A stretch of 33,860 nucleotides of DNA from Dehalococcoidia bacterium (GTDB lineage: Bacteria; Chloroflexota; Dehalococcoidia; UBA2979), in assembly GCA_019694855.1 (NCBI GenBank), contig JAIBBD010000021.1, forward strand, positions 1 to 33,860, read 5' to 3'. The position numbers and the translations under genes are program-made. Position 1 is the stretch's first letter; the number at the start of each line of letters is the position of its first letter. Shown one piece after another: positions 9,866 to 18,505 of this stretch. Under the pieces are notes generated by a model. That model was not told the DNA's origin, made no database searches, and worked only from the letters and a program-made list of their open reading frames with translations.

Positions 9866-11901
9866 CCACGCTGAGCCTGGTGGTGCACGGCCACCAACCG
9901 CCCGGCAACTTCGATTCCGTCTTTCGACGTGGCGTGGCCCAGTGCTACCTTCCGTTCTTCGAGCTGCTCGAGGAGTTTCCGGACGTCCGTCTCTCCGTCC
10001 ACTTCTCGGGCAGTCTGCTGGAGTGGCTCGAGCAGAACGACCCGCGCGTCATCGAGCTGTTGCAGCGCCTCGCTGAGCGCGGACAGGTCGAGCCGGCCGC
10101 GGCGGGCCTGTTCGAGCCCGTGCTCGCCCTGCTGCCAAACGCCGACCGGGTGAATCAACTGCTGGCGCATCGCGCATTGCTCAAGCGTCTGTTCGGCGTC
10201 GACACTCACACCGGCTGGCTCACCGAGCGCATCTGGATGCAGGAGATCGCCGCCACGCTCCACGACGGCGGCATCGAGGTTGTCCCCCTCGATGACCTCC
10301 ATTTCCTGTCCGCGGGCCTCGCCCTCGAGGAGCTGGCCGGCCCCTTCCGCACCGAGTACCAGGGCAAAGCCCTCACCGTCGTCCCGGCGATCGAGGAGCT
10401 GCGCATGAGCATCCCGTGGCGGCCGATCCCCGAGGTCCTCGCCACACTGCGCCGTGAGGCCGCCCGCGGTGTCCCGCTGCTCACGTTCGCCGACGACATC
10501 GAGAAGTTCGGCATGTGGCCGGGGACGTTCACGTCGGTCCACCGGCGCGGCTGGCTGCGGCGCTTCTTCGACGGCCTGAGCCGGCTGCGCGAGGTGCAGA
10601 CGGTCCCCCTCGGCGAGGCAGTCGCTGCGTTGCCGCCAGGGCCGCGCGTCTACCTCCCGGACGGCAGCTACCCCGAGATGCTGCGCTGGTCCTTGCCGCC
10701 CGCCGGCCAGCGACGAGCACGCGCCACGCAGGAGCATCTCGAGGCGGCCGGCCTCTGGGACGAGGTGCGTCCGCAGCTGCGTGCCGGCACGTACTTTCAG
10801 TTCCTGGCCAAGTACCCCGAGTCGAACCACATCCACAAACGCATGCTCGACATGAGCGCCCGCGTGGCCCGCCGGCACCGGCCTTCCTCGATCGTCCCGG
10901 ACCAGCCGCTGCCGCCCCCGGTCTACCACCTCTATCGGGCGCAGGCCAACTGCGCCTACTGGCATGGGCTCTTCGGTGGCACCTATCTACCCCTGCTGCG
11001 CCAGTCGCTCTTTCGGTCGCTGCTCCGCGCCGAACATGCCCTCGAGGACGAAGGCGTTCCGGTTCCCCCGCTGCGGGTGCTCGATCTCGACGCGGACGGA
11101 ATCGAGGAGGCGCTGCTCTCGACGGACGCGCTGACGGCGTGCATCGCGCCCGGGGACGGCGGAAGCGTCGTCGAGCTGTCCGACCGCGCCGCGGCGGTCA
11201 ACGTCGTCGACACGCTCGCGCGTCGACCGGAGGCCTACCACGAGGAGGGAGCCCGCGCGCCGTACCCCTACGACCGCGGCCGGCGCGGCTGCTTCGTCGA
11301 CCGCTTCCTGGCCCCCGGCTCGCCGCCCGCGCGCAGCCTGCCGGTGATCGACCACGGCGACTTCGCCGGCAAGCCATATGAGCTGGCCACTCGGCGCACC
11401 GCCGGGCGGCCCGAGGTCCACCTCGCGCGCCAGGCGGCGGCGCCGGGTGGCGTCGTCCGTGTCGAGAAGACACTGACATTCGAGGCCGACGGCCGCACAC
11501 TCGACGCGCGTTACCGGCTGACAGGCATCGAAGGCCTCGTCGACGCGCGGTTCGGCATCGAGCACAACCTCGGCCTCTTCTTCGACGAGTTCCCTCGCGG
11601 CGAGGTCGCACTCGCCGGCCGCACCCACGCGCTTGCGAGGGGTGGCGCCGCACGGCGGGCGACAGAAGCGACGGTCGCGCTGGCAGGCCATGGTATCTGT
11701 ATAGGCATGAGCGTGAGCCAGCCGGCCGATATCGATCTTCGTACCGTCGCCACGGTCTCTCAGTCCGAAGCAGGCTTCGAGGAGATCCCGCAGTCGCTCG
11801 CCTGTCTCTTCAGCTGGCCCCTTCGCCTCGCACCCGGGGACGGCTTCGAGGTGGACCTCCGTCTGAGCTGCACCGTCGGGGCGGAGCCGTCCAGCGCATG
11901 A
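9862..11901 (+). CDS. GH57 4-alpha-glucanotransferase/alpha-amylase-like enzyme
   Basis: A 679-aa GH57 enzyme that aligns by eye over its whole length with the Thermococcus litoralis 4-alpha-glucanotransferase type. Shared stretches include HGHQPPGNF (10-18), VHFSGSLLEWL, AGLFEPVLALLP, GWLTERIW with nucleophile E122, DDLHFLSAGL, FGMWPGTF, YPESNHIHKRM and YWHGLFGGTYLP. The C-terminal half matches the beta-rich DUF1925/DUF1926 region, ending in a YRLTG...LSQSEAG-like segment and the SLACLFSWPLRLAPGDGFEV tail. The usual DDGEKFG motif reads DDIEKFG here: both aspartates are kept but the glycycle position is isoleucine, and the residue before them is Ala where His is common. Likely reaction: moving or trimming alpha-1,4 chains in the cytoplasm (no signal peptide). 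ATG 9862 and the stop at 11901 both overlap their neighbours by 4 bp, tying it to the trehalose/glucan operon. Amylase, transferase or a branching-like activity cannot be separated by sequence. Confidence 0.88.
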   Translation: MTTLSLVVHGHQPPGNFDSVFRRGVAQCYLPFFELLEEFPDVRLSVHFSGSLLEWLEQNDPRVIELLQRLAERGQVEPAAAGLFEPVLALLPNADRVNQLLAHRALLKRLFGVDTHTGWLTERIWMQEIAATLHDGGIEVVPLDDLHFLSAGLALEELAGPFRTEYQGKALTVVPAIEELRMSIPWRPIPEVLATLRREAARGVPLLTFADDIEKFGMWPGTFTSVHRRGWLRRFFDGLSRLREVQTVPLGEAVAALPPGPRVYLPDGSYPEMLRWSLPPAGQRRARATQEHLEAAGLWDEVRPQLRAGTYFQFLAKYPESNHIHKRMLDMSARVARRHRPSSIVPDQPLPPPVYHLYRAQANCAYWHGLFGGTYLPLLRQSLFRSLLRAEHALEDEGVPVPPLRVLDLDADGIEEALLSTDALTACIAPGDGGSVVELSDRAAAVNVVDTLARRPEAYHEEGARAPYPYDRGRRGCFVDRFLAPGSPPARSLPVIDHGDFAGKPYELATRRTAGRPEVHLARQAAAPGGVVRVEKTLTFEADGRTLDARYRLTGIEGLVDARFGIEHNLGLFFDEFPRGEVALAGRTHALARGGAARRATEATVALAGHGICIGMSVSQPADIDLRTVATVSQSEAGFEEIPQSLACLFSWPLRLAPGDGFEVDLRLSCTVGAEPSSA

Positions 11902-13754
11902 CCTGGCAGCCGCGCCTCGGAGCCTGGCCCGAGGATGGCGGCGTGCGCTTCCGGGTCTGGGCGCCAGACGCCGAGCGCGTCGAGGTGGAGATCGAGGGCA
12001 CACAGCGCGGAACGCTGCCCCTCCAACGCGAGGACGGCGGGTATCATGCCGGTCTCTTCGCCGGGCTCAGCGCGGGCGCCCGGTACCGCTACCGGCTGGA
12101 TGGACGCGGCCCGTTCCCCGACCCCTGCTCCCGCTTTCAGCCGGGGGGCGTCCACGGACCGTCCGAGGTGATCGACCCGACCTTCCCCTGGAGCGATGCC
12201 GACTGGCCCGGCATCCCGCTCACTGACCTCGTGACCTACGAGCTGCACCTCGGCGCCTTCACTCCGCAGGGCAGCTTTGCCGCCGCGGCCGAGGCATTGC
12301 CGCGCCTGGCCGAGCTGGGCGTGACGGCGATCCAGTTGTTGCCGGTCGCCGACTTCGCCGGCTCCCGTGGCTGGGGCTACGACGGGGTGGCCCTCTTCGC
12401 CCCGGCGCGCTGCTACGGCCGCCCGGAGGAGCTGCGTGGCCTCGTCGACCGCGCCCACGCCCTCGGCCTGGCCGTCATCCTCGATGTGGTTTACAACCAC
12501 TTCGGTCCAGATGGCGCCTATCACGCCGAGTTCAGTCGCCAGTACTTCAATTCCGCCCACCACACGCTGTGGGGATCCGCGGTCAACCTCGACGGTCCCG
12601 GCAGCGAGGCCGTGCGCGACTTCTTCGTCGAGAGCGCCCGTCATTGGCTGCACGAGTACCACGTCGACGGCTTTCGGTTGGACTCCACCCACGCCCTCGT
12701 CGACGGAGGACCGCGGCACTTCCTCGCTGAATACGCCGCGGCCGTCCACGACGCGACGCCACGCACCCACCGGCCGCTCGTCATCGCCGAGGACCATCGC
12801 AACCTGAGCGCGCTGCTCCTCCCCGAGGAACGTGGCGGGTTCGGGCTCGACGCGGTGCTGGCGGACGACTTCCATCACGAGCTGCGCCGCATCCTCGCCG
12901 GCGACGACGAGGGCTACTACGCCGACTACCGGGGCGACACGCCTGACCTCGCAACCTGTCTCGCGCAAGGCTGGCTGTTCATCGGCCAGCACGCGCCGTA
13001 CTGGAACGAGCCACGCGGCACCGATCCCACCGGACTCGCGCCGCCCCATTTCGTTCACTGCCTGCAGAACCACGACCAGGTGGGCAACCGTCCGTTCGGC
13101 GACCGCCTCACTGCGACAACGACCATCGAGGCGTTCCGCGCCGCGACGGCGGTGCTGCTCACCTCGGCGGACACGCCGATGCTGTTCATGGGCCAGGAAT
13201 GGGCCGCGTCCACGCCCTTCCAGTTCTTCACCGATCACTACGAGGAGCTCGGCCGGGCCGTCACCGCCGGACGGCGGTCCGAGTTCGGCGCCTGGAGCGC
13301 GTTCCGCGACGAGGCGATGCGTGAGCGGATCCCCGACCCGCAGGATCCCGCGACCTTCGAGCGAAGCAAGCTCGACTGGTCGGAACGGAGCCGTCAGCCG
13401 CATGCCGGCGTGCTCGCCCTGCACGAGCGGCTGCTGCGGCTCCGCCACACGGAGCCGGCCCTCCGCTGGCACGCGGGCGCCAGCCAGCAGACGCGCGCGG
13501 CGGACGAGGACACGGTCGTCCTCGACCGCCGCAATGAAGACGCTCGTGTGGTCCTGGTCGCCCGTCTGCGAGGCGGCGCGGGCCTCGTCGAGGTACCCGA
13601 ACTCGCGGACGGACCCTGGTCGCTCGTCCTCACGACCGAGGAGGCGGACTTCACCTCGGATCCCGCGCCGATCGAGGTTACCGCCACGGGCTCGTGCCGC
13701 TTTCAACGGCCGGGTGCGGTCCTGCTGCGCCGCGACGGTTCGCCGCCGCCGTGA
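11898..13754 (+). CDS. treZ: Malto-oligosyltrehalose trehalohydrolase TreZ (GH13_10)
   Basis: Releases trehalose from maltooligosyl-trehalose, the second step of the TreYZ route. The protein is 618 aa, slightly longer than many homologues. The N-terminal CBM48-like domain (LGAWPEDGGVRFRVWAPDA) is followed by the GH13 core: RGWGYDGVALFAP, LDVVYNHFGPDG, GFRLDSTHAL (nucleophile D262), VIAEDHRN (acid/base E298) and LQNHDQVGNRPFGDR (third Asp). The stretch LFMGQEWAASTPFQFF is strongly characteristic of TreZ. Start ATG 11898 overlaps the GH57 stop (ATGA) and its stop overlaps the GTG of treY (GTGA), so translation is probably coupled on both sides. Assignment is secure. Confidence 0.96.
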   Translation: MTWQPRLGAWPEDGGVRFRVWAPDAERVEVEIEGTQRGTLPLQREDGGYHAGLFAGLSAGARYRYRLDGRGPFPDPCSRFQPGGVHGPSEVIDPTFPWSDADWPGIPLTDLVTYELHLGAFTPQGSFAAAAEALPRLAELGVTAIQLLPVADFAGSRGWGYDGVALFAPARCYGRPEELRGLVDRAHALGLAVILDVVYNHFGPDGAYHAEFSRQYFNSAHHTLWGSAVNLDGPGSEAVRDFFVESARHWLHEYHVDGFRLDSTHALVDGGPRHFLAEYAAAVHDATPRTHRPLVIAEDHRNLSALLLPEERGGFGLDAVLADDFHHELRRILAGDDEGYYADYRGDTPDLATCLAQGWLFIGQHAPYWNEPRGTDPTGLAPPHFVHCLQNHDQVGNRPFGDRLTATTTIEAFRAATAVLLTSADTPMLFMGQEWAASTPFQFFTDHYEELGRAVTAGRRSEFGAWSAFRDEAMRERIPDPQDPATFERSKLDWSERSRQPHAGVLALHERLLRLRHTEPALRWHAGASQQTRAADEDTVVLDRRNEDARVVLVARLRGGAGLVEVPELADGPWSLVLTTEEADFTSDPAPIEVTATGSCRFQRPGAVLLRRDGSPPP

Positions 13755-16285
13755 CGGATGCGCGTCCGATCCCCTCGAGCACGTACCGTCTCCAGCTGCA
13801 CCACGGCTTCACGTTCCAGGATGCCGAGGCGCTCCTCGACTACTTCCGCGACCTTGGCATCACGCACCTTTACCTCTCGCCGATCACCTTGGCCGTTCCG
13901 GGCACCTTGCACGGATACGACGTGGTCGATCCCTCCCGAGTGAACCCCGAGCTCGGCGGCGAAGCGGGCCTGCGGTCCCTCGCGCACGCCGCGCGAGACC
14001 GCGGACTTGGCCTGATCGTCGATATCGTCCCCAACCACATGTCGACGGCCGAAGCGAACTGGCGCTGGATGGACGTCCTTCGCAACGGCCAGGCCTCGAC
14101 CTTCGCGTCCTGGTTCGATGTCGACTGGGAGGCACGCGACGAGTTCGCGCACCGCGGCAAGGTGCTGCTCCCCGTCCTCGGCGCGGGACTTGACGAGGTG
14201 CTGACGCGCGGCGAACTGACCGTCGATCGCGACGCCGCTGGCGCATGGCTGCGCTACTACGAGCGGCGCTTTCCCCTCGCACCGGGCACGGATCTCGCGC
14301 CTGGCAACCCCGAGGCGACGCGGACGCTCCTCGATGCTCAGCATTATGTCCTTGAGTACTGGCTCACCGCCAAGGCTCATGTCGACTACCGCCGCTTCTT
14401 CACCGTCGACGAGCTCATCGGCGTGCGGGTCGAGGACCCCGAGGTCTTCGCCGCCACGCACGAGCTGTACGCGCGACTCTCCGCGGAGGGCCTTATCGAC
14501 GGCGTTCGCGTCGACCATGCCGACGGGCTGTCCGACCCCGCGACTTACTTCCGCCGCCTGCGCGACCTCCTGGGCGAAGCGCCCTACGTCATCGCCGAGA
14601 AGATCCTCGGGCCTGACGAACGCCTCCCCGACAACTGGCCAATCGATGGCACCACCGGCTACGAGTTCCTGGCGGACGTCGCCGCGCTCCAGACAGACGA
14701 CGCCCACCGCGAGGACATGGCGCGCATTTACATGGCCGCGACCGGGCGCACCCGCTCCTACGACGACGTGGCGCACGAATGCCGCCTTCGAGTCCTCGAT
14801 GGTCCGCTCACAGGGCAATTGCGGCGGGCAACGCGCCAGCTGTACCGATCGGCCGCGTCACCCGTGTCCGCAGACGCATTCGCGGCAGCGGTGCGGGCGC
14901 TGATGGCGTGCCTCCCGGTCTACCGCACGTACCACAACCTCGAACGGCTCGACCCGCGGGCGGCCGACGTCATCCGCCGCGCGGAGCGTGACGCCTCGAG
15001 GCGTCACCCCGGGGTCGAGCACGAGGCCATCGGCCCCGTCGCGGCGATCCTGGCGCGCCCGCAGCATGCCGCGCGCCTCGCGGTCATGCGGCTACAGCAA
15101 CTGATGCCGGCGGTTGCGGCCAAGGCGATCGAGGACAGCGCCTTCTACCGCTACATCCGGCTCCTGTCGCTGAACGAGGTCGGCAGCGACCCCGTGGCCC
15201 TGCGCCTGGACGCGCAGGGGTGGCACGCGCGGAACGAGGAACGCGCCCGCCGCTGGCCCGCCTCGTTGCTTGCCACCGCGACGCACGACCATAAACGAGG
15301 CGAGGATGTCCGCGCGCGGCTCAGCGCGCTCTCCGAACAGCCCAACGCCTGGCGCGCATTCCTCGCGGATTTTCACGCGGAGGCTGGGCCCGCCCCTGCG
15401 CCACTCGAGGAGTACCGCGCCGCGCAGACGCTCGTGGGGATCTGGCCAGCTGATGGCAGGGCCGATCGCGGCCTCCTGCGCGAGCGCCTGGCCGCCTACC
15501 TCGTGAAGGCATCCCGCGAGGCGGCCGAGCGCACCTCGTGGGATGGCCCCGATCCTGGCTTCGAGTCCGCCCTCGAGACGTATGCCGCCGCGGCGGTCGA
15601 GGCCATGCAGCGTTTGCCGGCGGAGCAGCGGAAGTGGCTCGCGAGCCTCGCGCGCGACGGCATCACGAACTCACTGGCGGCGGTCGTGTTGCGCGTGTGC
15701 TCCCCGGGCGTGCCCGACACCTACCAGGGCGCCGAGGGCTGGGACGGCAGCCTCGTCGACCCGGACAACCGCCGTCCCGTCGACTACGCCCCTCGCATCG
15801 CCGACCTCGAAGGCCTCCGCCCACTGCTCGAAGACACCTCGGCCGGCTCCGAGGCACGTCGTGCGGGAATCAGGCAGCTGACAGGCACGACTCAGGACGC
15901 TCGCCTCAAGCTGTACGTCCTCGCGCGTTCGCTGCGTCGAAGACGCGCGCTCCACCCACTCTGCGTGCGCGGCGACTACCTGCCGCTTGAAATCCGAGGC
16001 GTTCACGCCAGCCACGCACTCGCCTTCGCGCGTCGTTACGAGGCGCGCTGGCTCATCGCGGCAGTCGTCATCCAGCCGTCCGGACTCTCGCGTGCCGCGG
16101 GCGATCCCGCGGACTGGGCCGATACGCTCGCCCTCCTTCCGACTGAGCTCGCCGTCCCGATGGAAGACGCGTTCACAGGCATCGAGGTGCGACCGCTCTC
16201 GACAGCCGACGGCGCTATGCTGCCCCTGAGCGTAGTGTTCCGAGCGTTGCCCGTGGCGCTGCTCGAGCCTGCACCGAGATCGTGA
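13751..16285 (+). CDS. treY: Malto-oligosyltrehalose synthase TreY (GH13_26)
   Basis: Converts the reducing-end alpha-1,4 bond of a maltodextrin into the alpha,alpha-1,1 bond of maltooligosyl-trehalose, the substrate of TreZ. The protein is 844 aa, within the family range. It opens with the TreY signature PSSTYRLQLHHGFTFQDAE and continues with YLSPI, HGYDVVDPSRVNPELGG, DIVPNHMS, GVRVDHADGL (nucleophile D255) and YVIAEKIL (acid/base E283). The C-terminal part shows TATHDHKRGEDVRARL and PGVPDTYQGAE, both family-specific. GTG 13751 is chosen because it overlaps treZ's stop as GTGA and sits just before the conserved N-terminus; the frame upstream of it is only open sequence inside treZ. The stop overlaps the ROK kinase start. 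TreY and TreZ together turn GlgX-debranched glucan into trehalose. Confidence 0.95.
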   Translation: MTDARPIPSSTYRLQLHHGFTFQDAEALLDYFRDLGITHLYLSPITLAVPGTLHGYDVVDPSRVNPELGGEAGLRSLAHAARDRGLGLIVDIVPNHMSTAEANWRWMDVLRNGQASTFASWFDVDWEARDEFAHRGKVLLPVLGAGLDEVLTRGELTVDRDAAGAWLRYYERRFPLAPGTDLAPGNPEATRTLLDAQHYVLEYWLTAKAHVDYRRFFTVDELIGVRVEDPEVFAATHELYARLSAEGLIDGVRVDHADGLSDPATYFRRLRDLLGEAPYVIAEKILGPDERLPDNWPIDGTTGYEFLADVAALQTDDAHREDMARIYMAATGRTRSYDDVAHECRLRVLDGPLTGQLRRATRQLYRSAASPVSADAFAAAVRALMACLPVYRTYHNLERLDPRAADVIRRAERDASRRHPGVEHEAIGPVAAILARPQHAARLAVMRLQQLMPAVAAKAIEDSAFYRYIRLLSLNEVGSDPVALRLDAQGWHARNEERARRWPASLLATATHDHKRGEDVRARLSALSEQPNAWRAFLADFHAEAGPAPAPLEEYRAAQTLVGIWPADGRADRGLLRERLAAYLVKASREAAERTSWDGPDPGFESALETYAAAAVEAMQRLPAEQRKWLASLARDGITNSLAAVVLRVCSPGVPDTYQGAEGWDGSLVDPDNRRPVDYAPRIADLEGLRPLLEDTSAGSEARRAGIRQLTGTTQDARLKLYVLARSLRRRRALHPLCVRGDYLPLEIRGVHASHALAFARRYEARWLIAAVVIQPSGLSRAAGDPADWADTLALLPTELAVPMEDAFTGIEVRPLSTADGAMLPLSVVFRALPVALLEPAPRS

Positions 16286-17184
16286 CGCGAAGGGAAGCCG
16301 TGCCGGCATCCGAACCGCAGTCTGAGGGGGTGATCGCCGTGGACCTCGGCGGTACACGCCTGCGTGTCGCGGTCTACGACGCCGGCGGCGTCGAGCGCCA
16401 CCACGACACCCGCCTGACGCCGCCGGGCGAGCCGGAGGCGCTGGCTCAGGCGATCGTCGAGGCGAAGGCAGCAACCTCGGCCGAACTTCGGCTGACCGAG
16501 GCGGTCGTCGGCGTGCCTGGCTGGGTCGACTACCGCTCCAACCGGGCCGTCGCGCTTCCCAATCTGCCCGCCTGGGGGAGCATCGACGGTACAGCCCTCT
16601 CCTCGGAGACGGGCCTGCGAGTCGTGTTCGGCAACGACGCCGACTTCGCGGCACTCGGAGAGCATCGCTTCGGCGCCGGCCGAGGTACGACGGACCTCGT
16701 CTACGTCACGTGCAGTACGGGTATTGGCGCCGGCGTCGTCCTCGGTGGAAGGCTGGTGCGCTCGCACCGCTCGATCGCGGAGATCGGCCACACGGTCATC
16801 GACTGGCGCACCGACGACACCGTCGAGGGTCTCGGCTCCGGCACGTCACTCGCGCGGGTCGCGGGGATGCCCGCGGAGGTCGTTGCCGCCCGCGCCGCAG
16901 CCGGGGACGAAACCGCGGCCCGCCAGTTCCACGACGCCGCCGAGGCTCTGGCGGTCGGCGCCCTCAACATGGCGTTTCTCTTCGGCCCCGAACGCATCGT
17001 CATCGGAGGCGGCATGGCTGCCGCCGGCGACCTCCTGCTCGGCCCCGTCCGCGAACGGTTCGCTCGCGAGCGCTCGCCCCTCCTCGACCTGCGGCCCGAG
17101 GACGTCGTGCTTGCTGAGCAGCCACAGGGGGCGGGGCTCGCCGGTGCGTTCGCCTTCTGGGACAGCGAGGTCAGGGCTCGCTAA
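16282..17184 (+). CDS. ROK-family sugar kinase, probable glucokinase, lacking the usual Cys cluster
   Basis: A 300-aa ROK-fold kinase that most likely phosphorylates glucose to glucose-6-phosphate in the cytoplasm. Visible motifs: VIAVDLGGTRLRVAVYD (N-terminal ATP/phosphate loop), VGVPGWVD, VFGNDADFAALGEHRFGAG with catalytic D119, YVTCSTGIGAGVVLGG (second phosphate loop) and EIGHTVID. The last normally leads into the ROK zinc cluster CxCGxxGCxE. Here the text reads WRTDDTVEGLGSGTSLA, so the cysteines are gone, and the protein has only one Cys overall. GTG 16282 overlaps treY's stop as GTGA. Its role in the operon is plausibly to recapture glucose left by TreYZ/GlgX/GH57 action as glucose-6-phosphate, the acceptor for OtsA. 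Substrate is inferred from context. The last 14 bp overlap otsA on the other strand. Confidence 0.85.
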   Translation: MTRREAVPASEPQSEGVIAVDLGGTRLRVAVYDAGGVERHHDTRLTPPGEPEALAQAIVEAKAATSAELRLTEAVVGVPGWVDYRSNRAVALPNLPAWGSIDGTALSSETGLRVVFGNDADFAALGEHRFGAGRGTTDLVYVTCSTGIGAGVVLGGRLVRSHRSIAEIGHTVIDWRTDDTVEGLGSGTSLARVAGMPAEVVAARAAAGDETAARQFHDAAEALAVGALNMAFLFGPERIVIGGGMAAAGDLLLGPVRERFARERSPLLDLRPEDVVLAEQPQGAGLAGAFAFWDSEVRAR

Positions 17185-18490
17185 CCTCGGGGGCCTCCCC
17201 GCCCGCGAGGGTGGCCAGGAAGCCGCGGCACCACTCCTGGACGTTGCCCGCCTCCACCGTCGCCGCCAGCGAGCGCCAGCGCTGACGGCGTTCTTCGACC
17301 GGCATCTCGAGTGCCCGCTCGATCGCCTCGGCGAGTGCCTCGATGTCCCCGCTCGGCACGATCAGTGCATCGGTCAACTCCTCGGCCGCCCCGCACCCAT
17401 CGGTCAGCACGAGCACGCCGGGCGCCTCGGGGCGCTGCGCCGCGACGAACTCCTTTGCCACGAGGTTCATCCCGTCCGCCCTCGAGGTGACGAGGCACAC
17501 GTCGGCGTCGCGCAGCGCCGCCGCCACCAGCTCCGCTGGCAGCACCTCGTGGCGCGCCTCGACCGGCGAGGGACTCGCGAGCGCCCGCAGTCGCCCCACC
17601 GCGTCGTCAACGAGGCGTCGCTCGGCCTGGTAGTCCGCGATGCCTTCACGCGACGGCGCGGACCACTGCACGAGCAGCGCCTCCGCGGCCACCTCGGGAC
17701 GCCGTCGAATCAGCCGCTCGAACGCCGTCAGGCGGTCGGGAATCCCCTTCGTATAGTCGAGCCGGTCGAGGCCCAGCAGGACCTGGCGTCCCGTTCGTGC
17801 CTCGAATGCGTCTGCGGGGTGCTGGCCAGCAAGCGCCCGCATTCCCTGGGGGTCGATCCCGATCGGAAATGCGCGCATCCGGCCGGCCGCCGCCGGCGCG
17901 TACCACTCGAGGCGCGCCACGTCCCGCTGCGTCTGCAATCCAACCAGATCGTAGGCCTCGAAGCCGGCCGCGATCTCGAGGTGATGGGGGATCGCGTTCC
18001 AGAGCTCGGCTTCCGGCACCGGGATGTGATGGAAGTAGCCAGCGCGGCCCTCCCAGCCGGCCGCGCGCAACTCCGACCCGAGAGCCATCAGGTGATAGTC
18101 GTGGACCCACACCAGGTCACCGGGTTCGAGGAAGGGCCGCAGCAACGCCGCGAACCGCGCGTTGACAGCGCGCCAGCGCTCGTACTCGCCGGCCCGCAGC
18201 TCGGCGCGCTCCGGCATGCCGTGCATCAACGGCCACAGTGTCCGGTTGCAGAACCCCTCGTAGTAGCCTTCCTCTTCGTCGGCCGTGAGTGCGCACGTGA
18301 CGAACTCGACGCGCCCCTCGCGCCGCCGCTCGATAGCATCGGCCGGCCCGATGGAGCCACCCCATCCGAACCAGAGCCCCCCGACCGCTTCCAGTGCCGG
18401 CCGCAGCGCGGCGACCAGACCGCCGACGCTGACTCGACCTCCCGCCGCGGGCACCCGATTCGAGACGACAACGAGGCGGCCGTCAGCCAA
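17171..18490 (-). CDS. otsA: Trehalose-6-phosphate synthase OtsA (GT20)
   Basis: Transfers glucose from a nucleotide-glucose to glucose-6-phosphate, giving trehalose-6-phosphate. The protein is 439 aa, a little shorter than the E. coli enzyme. GT20 hallmarks are present: RLVVVSNRVP (5-14), VGGLVAAL, GGLWFGWGG, VWVHDYHLMALG (D131), FHHIPVPEAELW, YDLVGLQTQRD, LDRLDYTKGIPDRL (R243 and K248, donor phosphate contacts) and DGMNLVAKEFVAAQ. The start is TTG 18490. No ATG or GTG lies between it and the in-frame stop at 18506-18508, and the conserved N-terminus begins four residues later. No clear Shine-Dalgarno precedes the TTG, so coupling to otsB is likely. Neighbours glgC and otsB lie upstream in the same unit. 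The donor (UDP-, ADP- or GDP-glucose) cannot be read directly, but glgC hints at ADP-glucose. Confidence 0.94.
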   Translation of the reverse strand: MADGRLVVVSNRVPAAGGRVSVGGLVAALRPALEAVGGLWFGWGGSIGPADAIERRREGRVEFVTCALTADEEEGYYEGFCNRTLWPLMHGMPERAELRAGEYERWRAVNARFAALLRPFLEPGDLVWVHDYHLMALGSELRAAGWEGRAGYFHHIPVPEAELWNAIPHHLEIAAGFEAYDLVGLQTQRDVARLEWYAPAAAGRMRAFPIGIDPQGMRALAGQHPADAFEARTGRQVLLGLDRLDYTKGIPDRLTAFERLIRRRPEVAAEALLVQWSAPSREGIADYQAERRLVDDAVGRLRALASPSPVEARHEVLPAELVAAALRDADVCLVTSRADGMNLVAKEFVAAQRPEAPGVLVLTDGCGAAEELTDALIVPSGDIEALAEAIERALEMPVEERRQRWRSLAATVEAGNVQEWCRGFLATLAGGEAPEVSEP

Positions 18491-18505
18491 CGTGCGCGGT
18501 CTCGG

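Noticed and set aside
11760-13706. Long open frame on the minus strand opposite treZ and the GH57 gene (about 650 codons); similar ones at 433-1947, 4188-6278 and 3487-4590
   Set aside because: They mirror real GH13/GH57 genes, have Arg/Val/Glu-rich text without domain motifs and arise from the high G+C codon bias.
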